Source of the DNA: Bradyrhizobiaceae bacterium Ga0074131
GTDB lineage: Bacteria > Pseudomonadota > Alphaproteobacteria > Rhizobiales > Xanthobacteraceae
Assembly: GCA_001464035.1 (NCBI GenBank)
Contig: LNEC01000017.1
Coordinates: forward strand, 434,001-498,000
Reading direction: 5' to 3'
Length of the DNA stretch: 64,000 nt
The position numbers and the translations under genes are program-made. Positions 44,004-51,907 of the stretch are shown here, piece after piece. Position 1 is the first letter of the stretch. Every line of letters starts with the position of its first letter. The notes below the pieces were generated by a model. It was not told the origin of the DNA and made no database searches. It was given only the letters and a program-made list of their open reading frames with translations.

Positions 44004-44008
44004 GGCAG

Positions 44009-45079
44009 ATGATGATGATTCGCTCGCTCACCCTCGCCATCGCCTTGCTCGCGGCCGCCAGCGCGAACGCAACGGCGCAAACCCGCGACGACGTGATCGC
44101 CGCGCCCGTGCTGCGCGCCGATGTCACGGTGTCGGGCGACCTGGTGCGGATCGGCGACGTCATCGACAACGCCGGCTCCGCGGCGCAGATCGCGATCTAC
44201 CGCGCACCGGATCTCGGCACCACCGGCGCGCTGCCGGTGGAGCGGGTTTTGACCGCGCTGCGGGCGCATCAGGTGATCGGGGTCGACACCCGCAATCTCA
44301 GGGAGATCTCGATCACGCGGCTGGCCCGCACGCTCGGCAGCAAGGAGATCGAGGCCGCGATCGCCCGCGCGCTGCAGCACAGGAACGGCCTTGGCGACGC
44401 CGCCAACCTCAGCCTGACCTTCGACCGCGACATGCAGGACATGCGGCTGGAAGCCTCCCACACCGGCGCCATGCAGGCGATTTCGACCCGGTTCGACGCC
44501 CGCAGCAACCGTTATGACGTGACTTTCGAAATATCCAGCGAAGCCGCGGCCGCTCCAACCAAACTGCGCTTCACCGGCACCGCCATCGAGACGGTGGAGG
44601 CCGCTATCCTGGCGCGCGGCGTCGAGCGCAACGAGGTGATCAAATCTTCCGACGTAGTGGTCGAGCGCCGCCCGAAGGCCGAGGTCGGCAACGACCTTGC
44701 TCCCCGCGACCGCGCGGTCGGCATGCAGACCCGCAGGCAGCTTCGTGTCGGCCAAGCGTTGAAAACCGCCGATCTGGCCAAGCCCGACCTGGTGCAAAAG
44801 GACCAGGCCGTCACTCTGATCTACCAGGCGGTCGGACTCCATCTCACCATTCGCGGCAAGGCGCTGGAAGGGGGCACCGAAGGCGATGTCGTCAACGTGC
44901 TGAACCTGCAGTCCAAGCGCACCGTGTCCGGCGTCGTCACCGGCCGCGGTCAGGTCTCGATCACGGGACCGGCCCCGCGCCTGCCCGAAACCTCCGACGC
45001 GACCTCCACTGTTGGATCAGCGCCCGCGCCGGTCGCCATCGCCAACGCCGCCTCCATCGCGTCTCCAAAAGCCGAGTAA
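44009..45079 (+). CDS. flgA: Flagellar P-ring chaperone FlgA
   Basis: 356 residues, from one of three consecutive ATGs at 44009-44017; the third has the best spacing from GAGG. A signal peptide ends near NATAQ. The SAF domain is visible (AAILARGVERNEVIKSSDVVVERRP), and the C-terminal module includes VGMQTRRQLRVGQALKTADL and LEGGTEGDVVNVLNLQS. FlgA assists FlgI assembly in the periplasm. The stop overlaps flgH. Confidence 0.92.
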   Translation: MMMIRSLTLAIALLAAASANATAQTRDDVIAAPVLRADVTVSGDLVRIGDVIDNAGSAAQIAIYRAPDLGTTGALPVERVLTALRAHQVIGVDTRNLREISITRLARTLGSKEIEAAIARALQHRNGLGDAANLSLTFDRDMQDMRLEASHTGAMQAISTRFDARSNRYDVTFEISSEAAAAPTKLRFTGTAIETVEAAILARGVERNEVIKSSDVVVERRPKAEVGNDLAPRDRAVGMQTRRQLRVGQALKTADLAKPDLVQKDQAVTLIYQAVGLHLTIRGKALEGGTEGDVVNVLNLQSKRTVSGVVTGRGQVSITGPAPRLPETSDATSTVGSAPAPVAIANAASIASPKAE

Positions 45080-45840
45080 TGGTCATGTATGCTTCCCGTA
45101 TCCCCCGACTGATCCTGATCGGCGCGTTGCTGGCGACTGCGGCCCTTGCCAGTGGCTGTTCGTCGCTCGACCGGCTGTCGCAGATCGGCGAAAAGCCGAG
45201 ACTGTCGGAGATCGAAAATCCGACGGCGCAGCCCGGCTACAAGCCGGTGCAAATGCCGATGCCGAAGCCGGAGACCGCCTCCTACAACGCCAACTCGCTG
45301 TGGCGCAACGGCTCCAGGGCGTTCTTCAAGGATCAGCGCGCGGCCCGGATCGGCGACATCCTCACCATCACCGTGAACTTCACCGACAAGGCCAACATGG
45401 CCAACCAGAGCCAGCGCAGCCGCTCCTCCAAGGAGGATTCCGGCATCACCGATTTCGCCGGTTCGAAACTGCTGACCGGAGACGCCGCCAAGGTGCTGCC
45501 CGGCACTCTGCTGGCCACCGAATCCGCCGGATCCTATGACGGCAAGGGCTCGGTGGTGCGGCAGGAGAACCTGCAGACCAGCGTCGCCGCCGTGGTGACG
45601 CAACTGCTGCCGAACGGCAACCTGGTGGTCGAGGGCAAGCAGGAGATCCGCGTCAATTTCGAAATCCGCGAACTGATCGTCGCCGGCATCGTGCGCCCGG
45701 AGGACATCCAGAGCGATAACACTATCGATTCGAGCAAGATCGCGCAGGCCCGCATCGCCTATGGCGGCCGCGGCCAGATCACCGACGTCCAGCAGCCGCG
45801 CTACGGCCAGCAGGTCACGGACATCCTGCTGCCGTTCTAG
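45079..45840 (+). CDS. flgH: Flagellar L-ring lipoprotein FlgH
   Basis: 253 residues. The lipobox LASGC shows it is a lipoprotein. SLWRNGSRAFFKDQRAARIGDILTI and IVRPEDIQSDNTIDSSKIAQARIAYGGRG are FlgH signatures. It forms the outer-membrane L ring. The start overlaps the flgA stop; an ATG at 45085 is also possible. A strong terminator follows. Confidence 0.96.
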   Translation: MVMYASRIPRLILIGALLATAALASGCSSLDRLSQIGEKPRLSEIENPTAQPGYKPVQMPMPKPETASYNANSLWRNGSRAFFKDQRAARIGDILTITVNFTDKANMANQSQRSRSSKEDSGITDFAGSKLLTGDAAKVLPGTLLATESAGSYDGKGSVVRQENLQTSVAAVVTQLLPNGNLVVEGKQEIRVNFEIRELIVAGIVRPEDIQSDNTIDSSKIAQARIAYGGRGQITDVQQPRYGQQVTDILLPF

Positions 45841-45899
45841 TTTAGCTTTAAGGAGCTCCCACACCTCATTGCGAACCTAGGCGCGATGATGTGTTCCAA

Positions 45900-45942
45900 C
45901 GCGGCCTCTGCCAGCTCCCCTGGCAGGGGCCGCGGTTGTTTT
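45900..45942 (+). terminator. Rho-independent terminator of the flgF-flgH operon
   Basis: A 15-bp stem with one G-T pair (CGCGGCCTCTGCCAG / CTGGCAGGGGCCGCG, loop 45915-45919) is followed by GTTGTTTT. It lies 60 bases after the flgH stop. Confidence 0.85.
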
Positions 45943-45960
45943 GCGTACAACCTCGAAAGG

Positions 45961-46003
45961 TTCGTACATATCATTGATATCTATCAATTTGCTGAGGTAC
46001 GAA
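45961..46003 (+). promoter_or_regulatory. Nested dyad upstream of vapB remnant
   Basis: The inner inverted repeat ATTGATA-TC-TATCAAT (45973-45988) is nested in TTCGTAC (45961-45967) / GTACGAA (45997-46003). It sits immediately before the remnant vapB ATG, where the VapBC autoregulatory operator is expected. It is strikingly AT-rich compared with its surroundings. Confidence 0.5.
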
Positions 46004-46110
46004 TGACAGCAACCGCCAAGCTTTTCATGCCGCAGCCCGGCCGTGCGCCTGCCCAGGGAATTCCGCCTCGAGGGCACCGAGGTGCGGGTCAGCAAGGTCG
46101 GCGACCCGAG
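46003..46110 (+). pseudogene. vapB-type antitoxin remnant, frameshifted and truncated
   Basis: The start MTATAKLFM is in one frame. After a shift the chain continues RSPAVRLPREFRLEGTEVRVSKVGD in another, the standard VapB N-terminal domain (ATAKLFMxGRSQAVRLPxEFRFEGTEVxxxK). Homology stops near 46110, where VILEP and the toxin-binding tail should follow, and no vapC comes after. GAGG lies 5 bases before the ATG. It is a dead antitoxin gene whose operator is still visible. Confidence 0.65.
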
Positions 46111-46128
46111 GAGCTCGGCGCGCGCGAT

Positions 46129-46383
46129 TCAATACGACCGACGCCTGCTCGGCGTGGGCGTTGCCTGGCGCGGACCGGCGAGTTCCTGCTGCCGCAGAAC
46201 CTTGCGCACGTCACGCGCCGAGCTCAGCGCGCGCTTGATGTTCTTGTCGGGAGAGGTGTCATCAAAGAACAGCACCACCTCGCAGCCAGGGCACTGGCGG
46301 GAATAGCCGCTTTGGACCCGGCGGGCGCGGTCCCGGAACACGTTCCTGCAACGGGTGCAGCAGATCTGAACGGTGTCGTCCAT
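46129..46383 (-). CDS. Small zinc-ribbon-like hypothetical protein
   Basis: 84 residues. Four cysteines in MDDTVQICCTRCRNVF and YSRQCPGCEVVLFF make a zinc-ribbon-like N-terminus, followed by a basic helical tail (DKNIKRALSSARDVRKVLRQQELA). Similar short proteins are common in rhizobia. Function unknown; a regulatory role is possible. Confidence 0.65.
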   Translation of the reverse strand: MDDTVQICCTRCRNVFRDRARRVQSGYSRQCPGCEVVLFFDDTSPDKNIKRALSSARDVRKVLRQQELAGPRQATPTPSRRRSY

Positions 46384-46738
46384 GAATGGCTTCTTGCTCG
46401 CGGAAGGTCGATGCCGCGTCCCGGCGGCGCGCTGGCCGCGCGAACAGCAACGCGGCCATTAGCGCCGACAACCCTGAACAAAGTCCATTGCCGCGCGGGG
46501 ATCATCGGCGAGCGCGCGATCAATGCAGGTTCCAGGTTAAGATTTGGCGAGCCACAGGGGCGGAAAACAGCGACGCCCGGAACTGGCCGAACGGAACCGG
46601 ACGATCGAAGTCGAGGCGGCGCGCTGCGCGGCTCTCGCGACAACGAGGTCTCGACGCTCATGGCGCGAAGCGCCGCAAGATCGCGTCGCGAACTTTGGGG
46701 CCCGTGGATGCGCGGCCGCAAACTTCGAACCGATTGGT
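46384..46738. other. Intergenic region, nothing recognised
   Basis: 355 bases between two minus-strand small genes. No frame has a ribosome site with convincing composition, and no clear hairpin or promoter was seen. Remnant DNA on both sides (vapB, TctC-type) suggests an old insertion hotspot. Confidence 0.4.
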
Positions 46739-46987
46739 CTAACGCCGCCGGGCCACGGCGACGCCGAGCAGGAACGCGACCAGCAGCGAGCCGAGCGGCG
46801 CTTCGCGGGCGATGTTGGCGAGGATGCTCAGCGGCATTCCGGGTTTTCGGCCCGACTCGATGGCGTCGCTGACGCGGTCGGCCGCGCCCCTCACCGCGTC
46901 GGAAACTTCCGCGATGGTGGATTTCGGCTCCGGCACGGGGTCGAGGCCTTCATAGACGTAGGGGGGCTGGGAGGGTTTATCGTTCAT
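46739..46987 (-). CDS. Small membrane protein, unknown
   Basis: 82 residues from 46987, with GGAG 8 bases upstream on the minus strand. An acidic soluble half (PPYVYEGLDPVPEPKSTIAEV) and an amphipathic helix (DAVRGAADRVSDAIESG) precede a C-terminal membrane segment, APLGSLLVAFLLGVAVARRR. This is the layout of ElaB/YgaM-like or DUF883-type stress proteins, which may bind ribosomes at the membrane. The assignment is tentative. Confidence 0.6.
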   Translation of the reverse strand: MNDKPSQPPYVYEGLDPVPEPKSTIAEVSDAVRGAADRVSDAIESGRKPGMPLSILANIAREAPLGSLLVAFLLGVAVARRR

Positions 46988-47067
46988 GGCTTCAATCTCC
47001 GGCTCTGCCCGCATGCAATCGATCAGACGGCGATTGGTTCCGCGAGGCGCCTGCTAACGCAATCCTT

Positions 47068-47285
47068 TCAGCCCGGCTTGATCCCGGCCGCCTTCATGAT
47101 CGGCAGCAGCCGCGCTTCCTCGGCGGCGCGAAAGGCCTTCATCTCGGCCGGCGAGGTCGGCATCGGCGACGCCCCGAGCTCGGCATATCGCGCTTTCAAC
47201 CCCGGATCGGCCAGCGCCTTGACGGTGAGCCATTGATCTGCGTCACCAGATCGGCCTTCATGTCCGCCGCCGAGGCGTAAGGGCG
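47068..47285 (-). pseudogene. Remnant of a TctC/Bug-type solute-binding protein
   Basis: On the minus strand the frame ends LTVKALADPGLKARYAELGASPMPTSPAEMKAFRAAEEARLLPIMKAAGIKPG, the C-terminal pattern of tripartite-tricarboxylate-transporter binding proteins. Just upstream a second frame reads YASAADMKADLVTQI, from the same family, joined by a frameshift or deletion. The rest of the gene is absent. No transporter partner is nearby. Confidence 0.6.
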
Positions 47286-47294
47286 CGATTAAGA

Positions 47295-47480
47295 TCAATG
47301 CGTGTTGGTGCGGTGCCACTTCTCTAGATCAAGATCCCCGTCGTTTCGCTGTTCCTTCTCCGGGTTGCCCTTCCACGGCTCATCGGTTTGCTTGGTCGTG
47401 GGCCAGTCAGACCTTTGGCGCTGATCGTCCAGCGGCGTCTCGCGGGGATCTTCTTCGTGGGGCGGTACTTTCTTGTTCAT
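47295..47480 (-). CDS. 61-residue acidic hydrophilic protein
   Basis: 61 residues, almost all charged or polar (HEEDPRETPLDDQRQRSDW ... DLDLEKWHRTNTH). It is probably disordered and has no hydrophobic segment. Short hydrophilic proteins of this kind are often stress-induced in Bradyrhizobium. Upstream there is only a near-match to EcfG (GGAAC-N16-CATT). Confidence 0.5.
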   Translation of the reverse strand: MNKKVPPHEEDPRETPLDDQRQRSDWPTTKQTDEPWKGNPEKEQRNDGDLDLEKWHRTNTH

Positions 47481-47575
47481 GCGAATCTAATGCGTCCGGC
47501 TGAGGATCGTTCCCGTCTCCACTTTTGGTCCAGCGCTCATCGCCTGCCCGCCGCCAGCGCGCAATGCTCGTCGCT

Positions 47576-48361
47576 TCACGTCAACGTCACGCTGACATTG
47601 CCCAGGCCTGCCAGCTCCATGGTCGCGCGGTCGCCGGCCTTCAGCCACACTGTCCTGACCAGGCTGCCCGTCAGCACGATCTGTCCCGCGTAAAGACCTT
47701 TTCCTTCCGCGGCGAGATGGTTGGCGAGCCAGGCCAGCGCGTGGTGGGGATGGCCGAGCACGTCGGCGCCGGTGCCCTGCCCGGCCTCCTCGCCGTTGAT
47801 GACGGCGCGGCCGGTGACGGCCAGCAGATCGGGCGCTTGGGTTCGCGCCACCGGTTCGCCGAGCACGCAACCGGCGGCGAAGAAATCGTCGGCCACCAGC
47901 GTCGGCGCGCCGATCGTCCGCCATTCGACATAGCGGTCGTCGACGATCTCGATCGCCGGGTAATACGCCTCGATCGCCTCGGCCATCCACTCGGCCGTGA
48001 ACGGCGCCTCCGACGGCGGCATGTCGCGGGCGAGTTTGACCGCGATCTCGCATTCGACGCCGACCCGGACGAAATCGGCCGCGCGCAGCGAGACGCCGCT
48101 GTCATGCACGCCTTTGGCGAATACGCCACCGGCGCAGGGGTGAGGAATATCGAGATACTGCTGCATTACCGCGCTGGTGCAGCCGATCTTGTAGCCGACC
48201 ATGGCGCCGACCTGCCGCAGCAGCAGATCATGCACCGCGCGCTGGATTCGGTAGCCTTCGGCCTCGTCTTGCGGCGCGAGTTCGGCGGGGAGCGAATCCA
48301 GCGGCGTGCGGCTGCGACGGGCAGCGGCGATGGTTCTGGCGGCCGCGAGAATGTTGTCCAT
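47576..48361 (-). CDS. 2-keto-4-pentenoate hydratase/FAH-family hydratase
   Basis: 261 residues. The pattern AEGYRIQRAVHDLLLRQVGAMVGYKIGCTSAVMQ is that of MhpD-like hydratases. VECEIAVKLARDMPP carries the metal-binding acidic pair, and ALAWLANHLAAEGKGLYAGQIVLTGSL is the C-terminal signature. These enzymes add water to 2-keto-4-pentenoates in aromatic meta-cleavage, or act as related decarboxylases. No pathway partners are adjacent, so the physiological substrate is open. Confidence 0.88.
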   Translation of the reverse strand: MDNILAAARTIAAARRSRTPLDSLPAELAPQDEAEGYRIQRAVHDLLLRQVGAMVGYKIGCTSAVMQQYLDIPHPCAGGVFAKGVHDSGVSLRAADFVRVGVECEIAVKLARDMPPSEAPFTAEWMAEAIEAYYPAIEIVDDRYVEWRTIGAPTLVADDFFAAGCVLGEPVARTQAPDLLAVTGRAVINGEEAGQGTGADVLGHPHHALAWLANHLAAEGKGLYAGQIVLTGSLVRTVWLKAGDRATMELAGLGNVSVTLT

Positions 48362-48510
48362 CGGCGGCTTCCCTCATCCCGAGGAGGCCCGCTTGCGCCG
48401 TCTCCCGCGCGCAACCAAGCTGATGTCCTTATGATGAGACGCGCGTACCGCGCTCCTTACCATAAGGAAGGCAGGACTCAACAAAATGACCGCACGCGGC
48501 GGCCACATTC

Positions 48511-48876
48511 CTACTCGTCGCGATAGACTTTCTCGCGTTTCTCGTGTCGCTCCTGGGCTTCCACCGACAGCGTCGCGATGGGGCGGGCTTCCAGCCGCTT
48601 CAGCGAGATCGGCTCGCCGGTCTCCTCGCAATAGCCGTAGGTGTTGTCCTCGATTCGCTGCAGCGCTGCGTCGATCTTGGAGATCAGCTTGCGTTGGCGG
48701 TCACGGGCGCGCAGTTCGATCGCGCGGTCGGTTTCCGACGAGGCGCGGTCGGCGAGGTCGGGGTGATTGACGTTCTCTTCCTGCAGCGTTTGCAGGGTGA
48801 TGCGGGATTCCCGAAGGATTTCGTCCTTCCACGCCAGCAGCTTGGCGCGAAAATATTCGCGCTGGCGGTCGTTCAT
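48511..48876 (-). CDS. dksA: RNA polymerase-binding transcription factor DksA
   Basis: 121 residues from ATG 48876 (MNDRQREYFRAKLLAWKDEIL). The coiled coil with HPDLADRASSETDRAIELRARDR is followed by a degraded zinc finger, YGYCEETGEPISLKRLEARP. The usual second cysteine pair is missing, as in other alphaproteobacterial DksA. In-frame upstream residues SYRPTEKEPF resemble the N-terminus of longer DksA proteins, so translation might start at a non-ATG codon further up. DksA works with ppGpp at RNA polymerase. It lies next to fliX. Confidence 0.93.
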   Translation of the reverse strand: MNDRQREYFRAKLLAWKDEILRESRITLQTLQEENVNHPDLADRASSETDRAIELRARDRQRKLISKIDAALQRIEDNTYGYCEETGEPISLKRLEARPIATLSVEAQERHEKREKVYRDE

Positions 48877-49095
48877 GAAAGGCTCTTTTTCGGTCGGTCG
48901 ATAGCTCTTCAACTTTTCCAAGGCCAGCCCATCTGTGATGCAAGGCGGGCGGAAACGGTCCGTCCGCGCGCGCCTTATATAGCGGCGGGTTGTGACAGAC
49001 AATATCATGCCGGAGGGGAAGCCCGCCGGCTCTGCGCTTTCACCAGCGCTTCGCAGGGCTTTCAGTCGGGAACCTGTGAAAAACCGCCCTGCCCG

Positions 49096-49506
49096 TCAGA
49101 ACTGCCCGGCTTTGGCCAGTTCGACCTCGACCCGCAGCTCGATCTCGGACAAAACCGCGTCGAGACCGGGGTCGCCGGAGGAGGATTTCAGGTTGGCGGC
49201 AGCGTCGCGCAGCCGGTTGACCGTGGAAGCATCGAAACTGCCCGACAACAGCCCGAGTTTAAGGTCATCCAGCACGTCGAGCGCACCTCTGCCGCGCTGC
49301 ACCGAACGTTTGCGGCGTTCGGTCGGATCCTCGACGCCCTGCAGCGCCAACAGCGCATCGATGCTGCCGGCCGCCTTGGGCGGGGCCGCGGAACGAGTCT
49401 CGGCGGGGGTGGCCGTATCCGGCAACGCAAATCCGCTCGACGAGATCCGCCTGGTGCTGCTGCCGGCAGACCCAAGCGTGGTGCCGTTCGGTCCGTAGAT
49501 GCGCAT
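49096..49506 (-). CDS. fliX: Flagellar assembly regulator FliX
   Basis: 136 residues from the ATG at 49506. An ATG at 49536 would add ten residues. MRIYGPNGTTLG is the conserved FliX start, and the helical C-terminus (ALDVLDDLKLGLLSGSFDASTVNRLRDAA ... ELRVEVELAK) fits. In Caulobacter FliX links basal-body assembly to FlbD activity and is divergent from flgI, exactly as here. A CtrA-like site lies upstream. Confidence 0.9.
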   Translation of the reverse strand: MRIYGPNGTTLGSAGSSTRRISSSGFALPDTATPAETRSAAPPKAAGSIDALLALQGVEDPTERRKRSVQRGRGALDVLDDLKLGLLSGSFDASTVNRLRDAAANLKSSSGDPGLDAVLSEIELRVEVELAKAGQF

Positions 49507-49549
49507 GATGTGCTCTCGCTTTGTCATCGGCAGCATCGCTCCTTTAGGG

Positions 49550-49564
49550 TTAACGAAACGTCAA
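49550..49564 (-). promoter_or_regulatory. CtrA-like site upstream of fliX
   Basis: TTAACGAAACGTCAA fits TTAA-N7-TTAA with one mismatch and lies 44-58 bases from the fliX start. fliX is CtrA-controlled in Caulobacter. Confidence 0.45.
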
Positions 49565-49567
49565 TCG

Positions 49568-49586
49568 CCCGGCAGAATCTGCCGGG
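49568..49586 (+). promoter_or_regulatory. Dyad CCCGGCAG-AAT-CTGCCGGG, candidate flgI enhancer
   Basis: A perfect 8-bp inverted repeat with a 3-base spacer lies 92-110 bases upstream of the flgI sigma-54 site. Its CCCGGCA core recurs upstream of the flgF and flgE promoters. It resembles the GC-rich ftr elements bound by FlbD. Confidence 0.5.
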
Positions 49587-49625
49587 AGGCGGCAGCTTTG
49601 CCGTCGCCGCGGCCCGGCCGGGGCC

Positions 49626-49652
49626 TAGCATGCTAAATTTATCATGATAAAT
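49626..49652. repeat. Two adjacent palindromes between fliX and flgI
   Basis: TAGCATGCTA (49626-49635) is followed one base later by the 16-bp perfect palindrome ATTTATCATGATAAAT (49637-49652). They lie 26-52 bases upstream of the flgI sigma-54 site and are AT-rich against a GC-rich background. They could be repressor or IHF-type bend sites. Confidence 0.5.
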
Positions 49653-49677
49653 CAAAAGCTTGCCTTACCAAGTGATG

Positions 49678-49693
49678 TGGCACAGGGCTCGCA
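49678..49693 (+). promoter_or_regulatory. Sigma-54 promoter for flgI
   Basis: TGGCACAGGGCTCGCA matches the sigma-54 pattern with GG and GC ten bases apart and two mismatches. It is 74 bases upstream of the ATG at 49767. This supports that start over the in-frame ATG at 49644, which lies upstream of the promoter. Confidence 0.75.
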
Positions 49694-49766
49694 TGGTGAT
49701 GGCCGGATCGCCGTCATGGGAGTGATGCGCGAGTCCGGATCAGAGAACCTCGCGGGGGAGCAGGGG

Positions 49767-50891
49767 ATGCCAGGCGGCCATTCGACAAGACGTTTTCAGG
49801 GGGCCTGCGCCGCGCTGCTCGCGCTGGCGCTGTCGTCCATCCCGGCCGGCGCGACCTCCCGGATCAAGGATCTCGCCAATATCGAAGGCGTGCGGCAGAA
49901 TCAGCTGATCGGCTACGGCCTCGTCGTCGGCCTCAACGGCACCGGCGACACCCTGAACAATATCCCTTTCACGAAACAGTCGCTGCAGGCGATGCTCGAG
50001 CGGATGGGCGTCAATATCCGCGGCGCTACCATCCGCACCGGCAACGTCGCCGCGGTGATGGTGACCGGCAATCTGCCCGCCTTCGGCACCCAGGGCACGC
50101 GGATGGACGTCACCGTCTCCGCGCTGGGTGATTCCAAGAACCTCCAGGGCGGCACCCTGCTCGTCACCCCCCTGCTCGGCGCCGACGGCAACGTCTATGC
50201 GGTGGCGCAGGGTTCGGTCGCGGTCGCCGGATTTGCCGCCGAAGGGGCCGCCGCCAGCGTCGTCCGCGGCGTGCCGACCGTCGGCCGCATCGCCAACGGC
50301 GCCATCATCGAGCGCGAGATCGAATTCGCGCTCAACCGTCTGCCCAATGTGCGCCTCGCGCTGCGCAACGCCGATTTCACCACCGCCAAGCGGATCGCCG
50401 CGGCGGTCAACGACTTTCTCGGCGCCAAGACCGCCGAACCGATCGATCCCTCCACCGTGCAGATGTCGATCCCGGCGGAGTTCAAGGGCAACGTCGTCGC
50501 ATTCCTGACCGAGATCGAGCAGTTGCAGGTCGAACCGGATCTCGCGGCCAAGATCGTGATCGACGAGCGCTCCGGCATCATCGTGATGGGCCGCGACGTC
50601 CGCGTCGCCACCGTCGCGGTGGCGCAGGGCAACCTGACCGTTTCGATTTCCGAAAGCCCGCAGGTCAGCCAGCCCAATCCGCTGTCGCGCGGGCGCACCG
50701 TGGTGACGCCGAACTCCAGCGTCAAGGTTTCCGAGGACGGCAAGAAATTCGCGCTGGTCAAGGACGGCGTGTCGCTGCAGCAGCTGGTCGACGGCCTCAA
50801 CGGGCTCGGCATCGGCCCGCGTGACCTCATCAGCATCCTGCAGGCGATCAAGGCCGCGGGCGCGATCCAGGCCGACATCGAGGTGATGTGA
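49767..50891 (+). CDS. flgI: Flagellar P-ring protein FlgI
   Basis: 374 residues from ATG 49767 with GGGGGAG upstream, the usual FlgI length. A signal peptide ends SIPAGA. SRIKDLANIEGVRQNQLIGYGLVVGLNGTGD is diagnostic, as is the end LVDGLNGLGIGPRDLISILQAIKAAGAI. It forms the periplasmic P ring. The stop overlaps the flgJ start by one base. Confidence 0.97.
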   Translation: MPGGHSTRRFQGACAALLALALSSIPAGATSRIKDLANIEGVRQNQLIGYGLVVGLNGTGDTLNNIPFTKQSLQAMLERMGVNIRGATIRTGNVAAVMVTGNLPAFGTQGTRMDVTVSALGDSKNLQGGTLLVTPLLGADGNVYAVAQGSVAVAGFAAEGAAASVVRGVPTVGRIANGAIIEREIEFALNRLPNVRLALRNADFTTAKRIAAAVNDFLGAKTAEPIDPSTVQMSIPAEFKGNVVAFLTEIEQLQVEPDLAAKIVIDERSGIIVMGRDVRVATVAVAQGNLTVSISESPQVSQPNPLSRGRTVVTPNSSVKVSEDGKKFALVKDGVSLQQLVDGLNGLGIGPRDLISILQAIKAAGAIQADIEVM

Positions 50892-51271
50892 TGGCAAGCA
50901 GTCTGATCAATACGGTCATCGGTAGCATGCCCGCCAAAGCCGTGCCGCCGATGCGCAACGGCCGCCCGGACCATCAGCTCGCCGACGCCCTGACCAGGGT
51001 ATCGCCGCAGGCGCAGGCCAAGGCCAAGGCCTCGTCGCAGGATTTCGAAGCGATGTTCCTGAACTCGATGTTCTCGCAGATGACCAGCGGCACCAAGGGC
51101 GAAGGCCCGTTCGGCGACACCCCGGGCACCGGCGTGTGGCGCTCGATGCTGACGGATCAATATTCGAAGAACTTCGCCAAGGCCGGCGGCATCGGCATTT
51201 CCACCGACGTCTATCGCACGCTGATACTGCAGCAAGCCAACCGCGCCGGCCAATCAGGGGATCCGACATGA
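50891..51271 (+). CDS. flgJ: FlgJ-like rod-binding protein (no muramidase domain)
   Basis: 126 residues, covering only the N-terminal rod-binding domain of FlgJ: SQDFEAMFLNSMFSQM, GEGPFGDTPGTGVWRSMLTDQY and AKAGGIGISTDVYRTLI. Alphaproteobacteria commonly lack the fused muramidase domain, which is supplied elsewhere. It caps or aids rod growth. Overlaps flgI and the next gene. Confidence 0.88.
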   Translation: MASSLINTVIGSMPAKAVPPMRNGRPDHQLADALTRVSPQAQAKAKASSQDFEAMFLNSMFSQMTSGTKGEGPFGDTPGTGVWRSMLTDQYSKNFAKAGGIGISTDVYRTLILQQANRAGQSGDPT

Positions 51272-51759
51272 ACCAGCAACCTCAACGGCAACCGGCGCCC
51301 GCGCCGGTCGCGGTCGCCTCGACGCCAGCCGAAGCCCGCAAGCTTGCCGAGCAACTGATGGACGCGATGAGCAAGCTGCTCGGCGTCATCGAGCGCGAAA
51401 CCGAACTGGTGCGCGCCGGCAAGGTGCGCGAGGCGATGATGCTGGAGACGCAGAAGTCGGAGCTGTCCCGCGGCTATGTCGGCATGGTTGCCCAGCTCAA
51501 GGCCAGCCAGAAATATCTGACGCAAAGCGCGCCCGAGCTGCTGACCACGCTGCAGCGTCATCACGACACGTTTCGTGCCATGCTGCAGGTCAACCTCACG
51601 GTGCTGGCGACCGCGCACGCGGTGTCCGAAGGCATCGTCCGCGGCGTCAACACCGAAATCCAGCGCCGCAATATTCCCAACACCTACACCGCGGCCGGGC
51701 AGCGCGCCACGCCGGGACCGCGCAACATCACGCCGCTGGCACTCAGCCGCTCGCTCTGA
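51268..51759 (+). CDS. FlgN-like flagellar chaperone
   Basis: 163 residues from ATG 51268, overlapping the flgJ stop by four bases. A helical protein: LAEQLMDAMSKLLGVIERETELVRAGKVREAMMLETQKSEL then LKASQKYLTQSAPELLTTLQRHHDTF. The ETELVRAG pattern and helical length fit FlgN-type chaperones for hook-associated proteins FlgK and FlgL. The N-terminal proline/alanine stretch and basic tail are unusual. Confidence 0.7.
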   Translation: MNQQPQRQPAPAPVAVASTPAEARKLAEQLMDAMSKLLGVIERETELVRAGKVREAMMLETQKSELSRGYVGMVAQLKASQKYLTQSAPELLTTLQRHHDTFRAMLQVNLTVLATAHAVSEGIVRGVNTEIQRRNIPNTYTAAGQRATPGPRNITPLALSRSL

Positions 51760-51907
51760 TTCGAGCTACCGACAATTTTCATCAAACTGAGACGCCGGCT
51801 TCAGCGCCGCATTCATCACGTTCGCTAACCGAGTGTTGAGAGGTCACAGGCATAGTTGCGCCTGACGAGGGGTTGGGATTTGACTCGAAGGAAGCCAGGA
51901 GGCTGCC

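Noticed and set aside
45877..46095. 72-codon minus-strand frame after flgH
   Set aside because: It crosses the terminator and the vapB remnant and has no ribosome site or family pattern.
49644..49766. Extended FlgI start at ATG 49644
   Set aside because: It lies upstream of the sigma-54 site at 49678 and would add 41 residues before the signal peptide.
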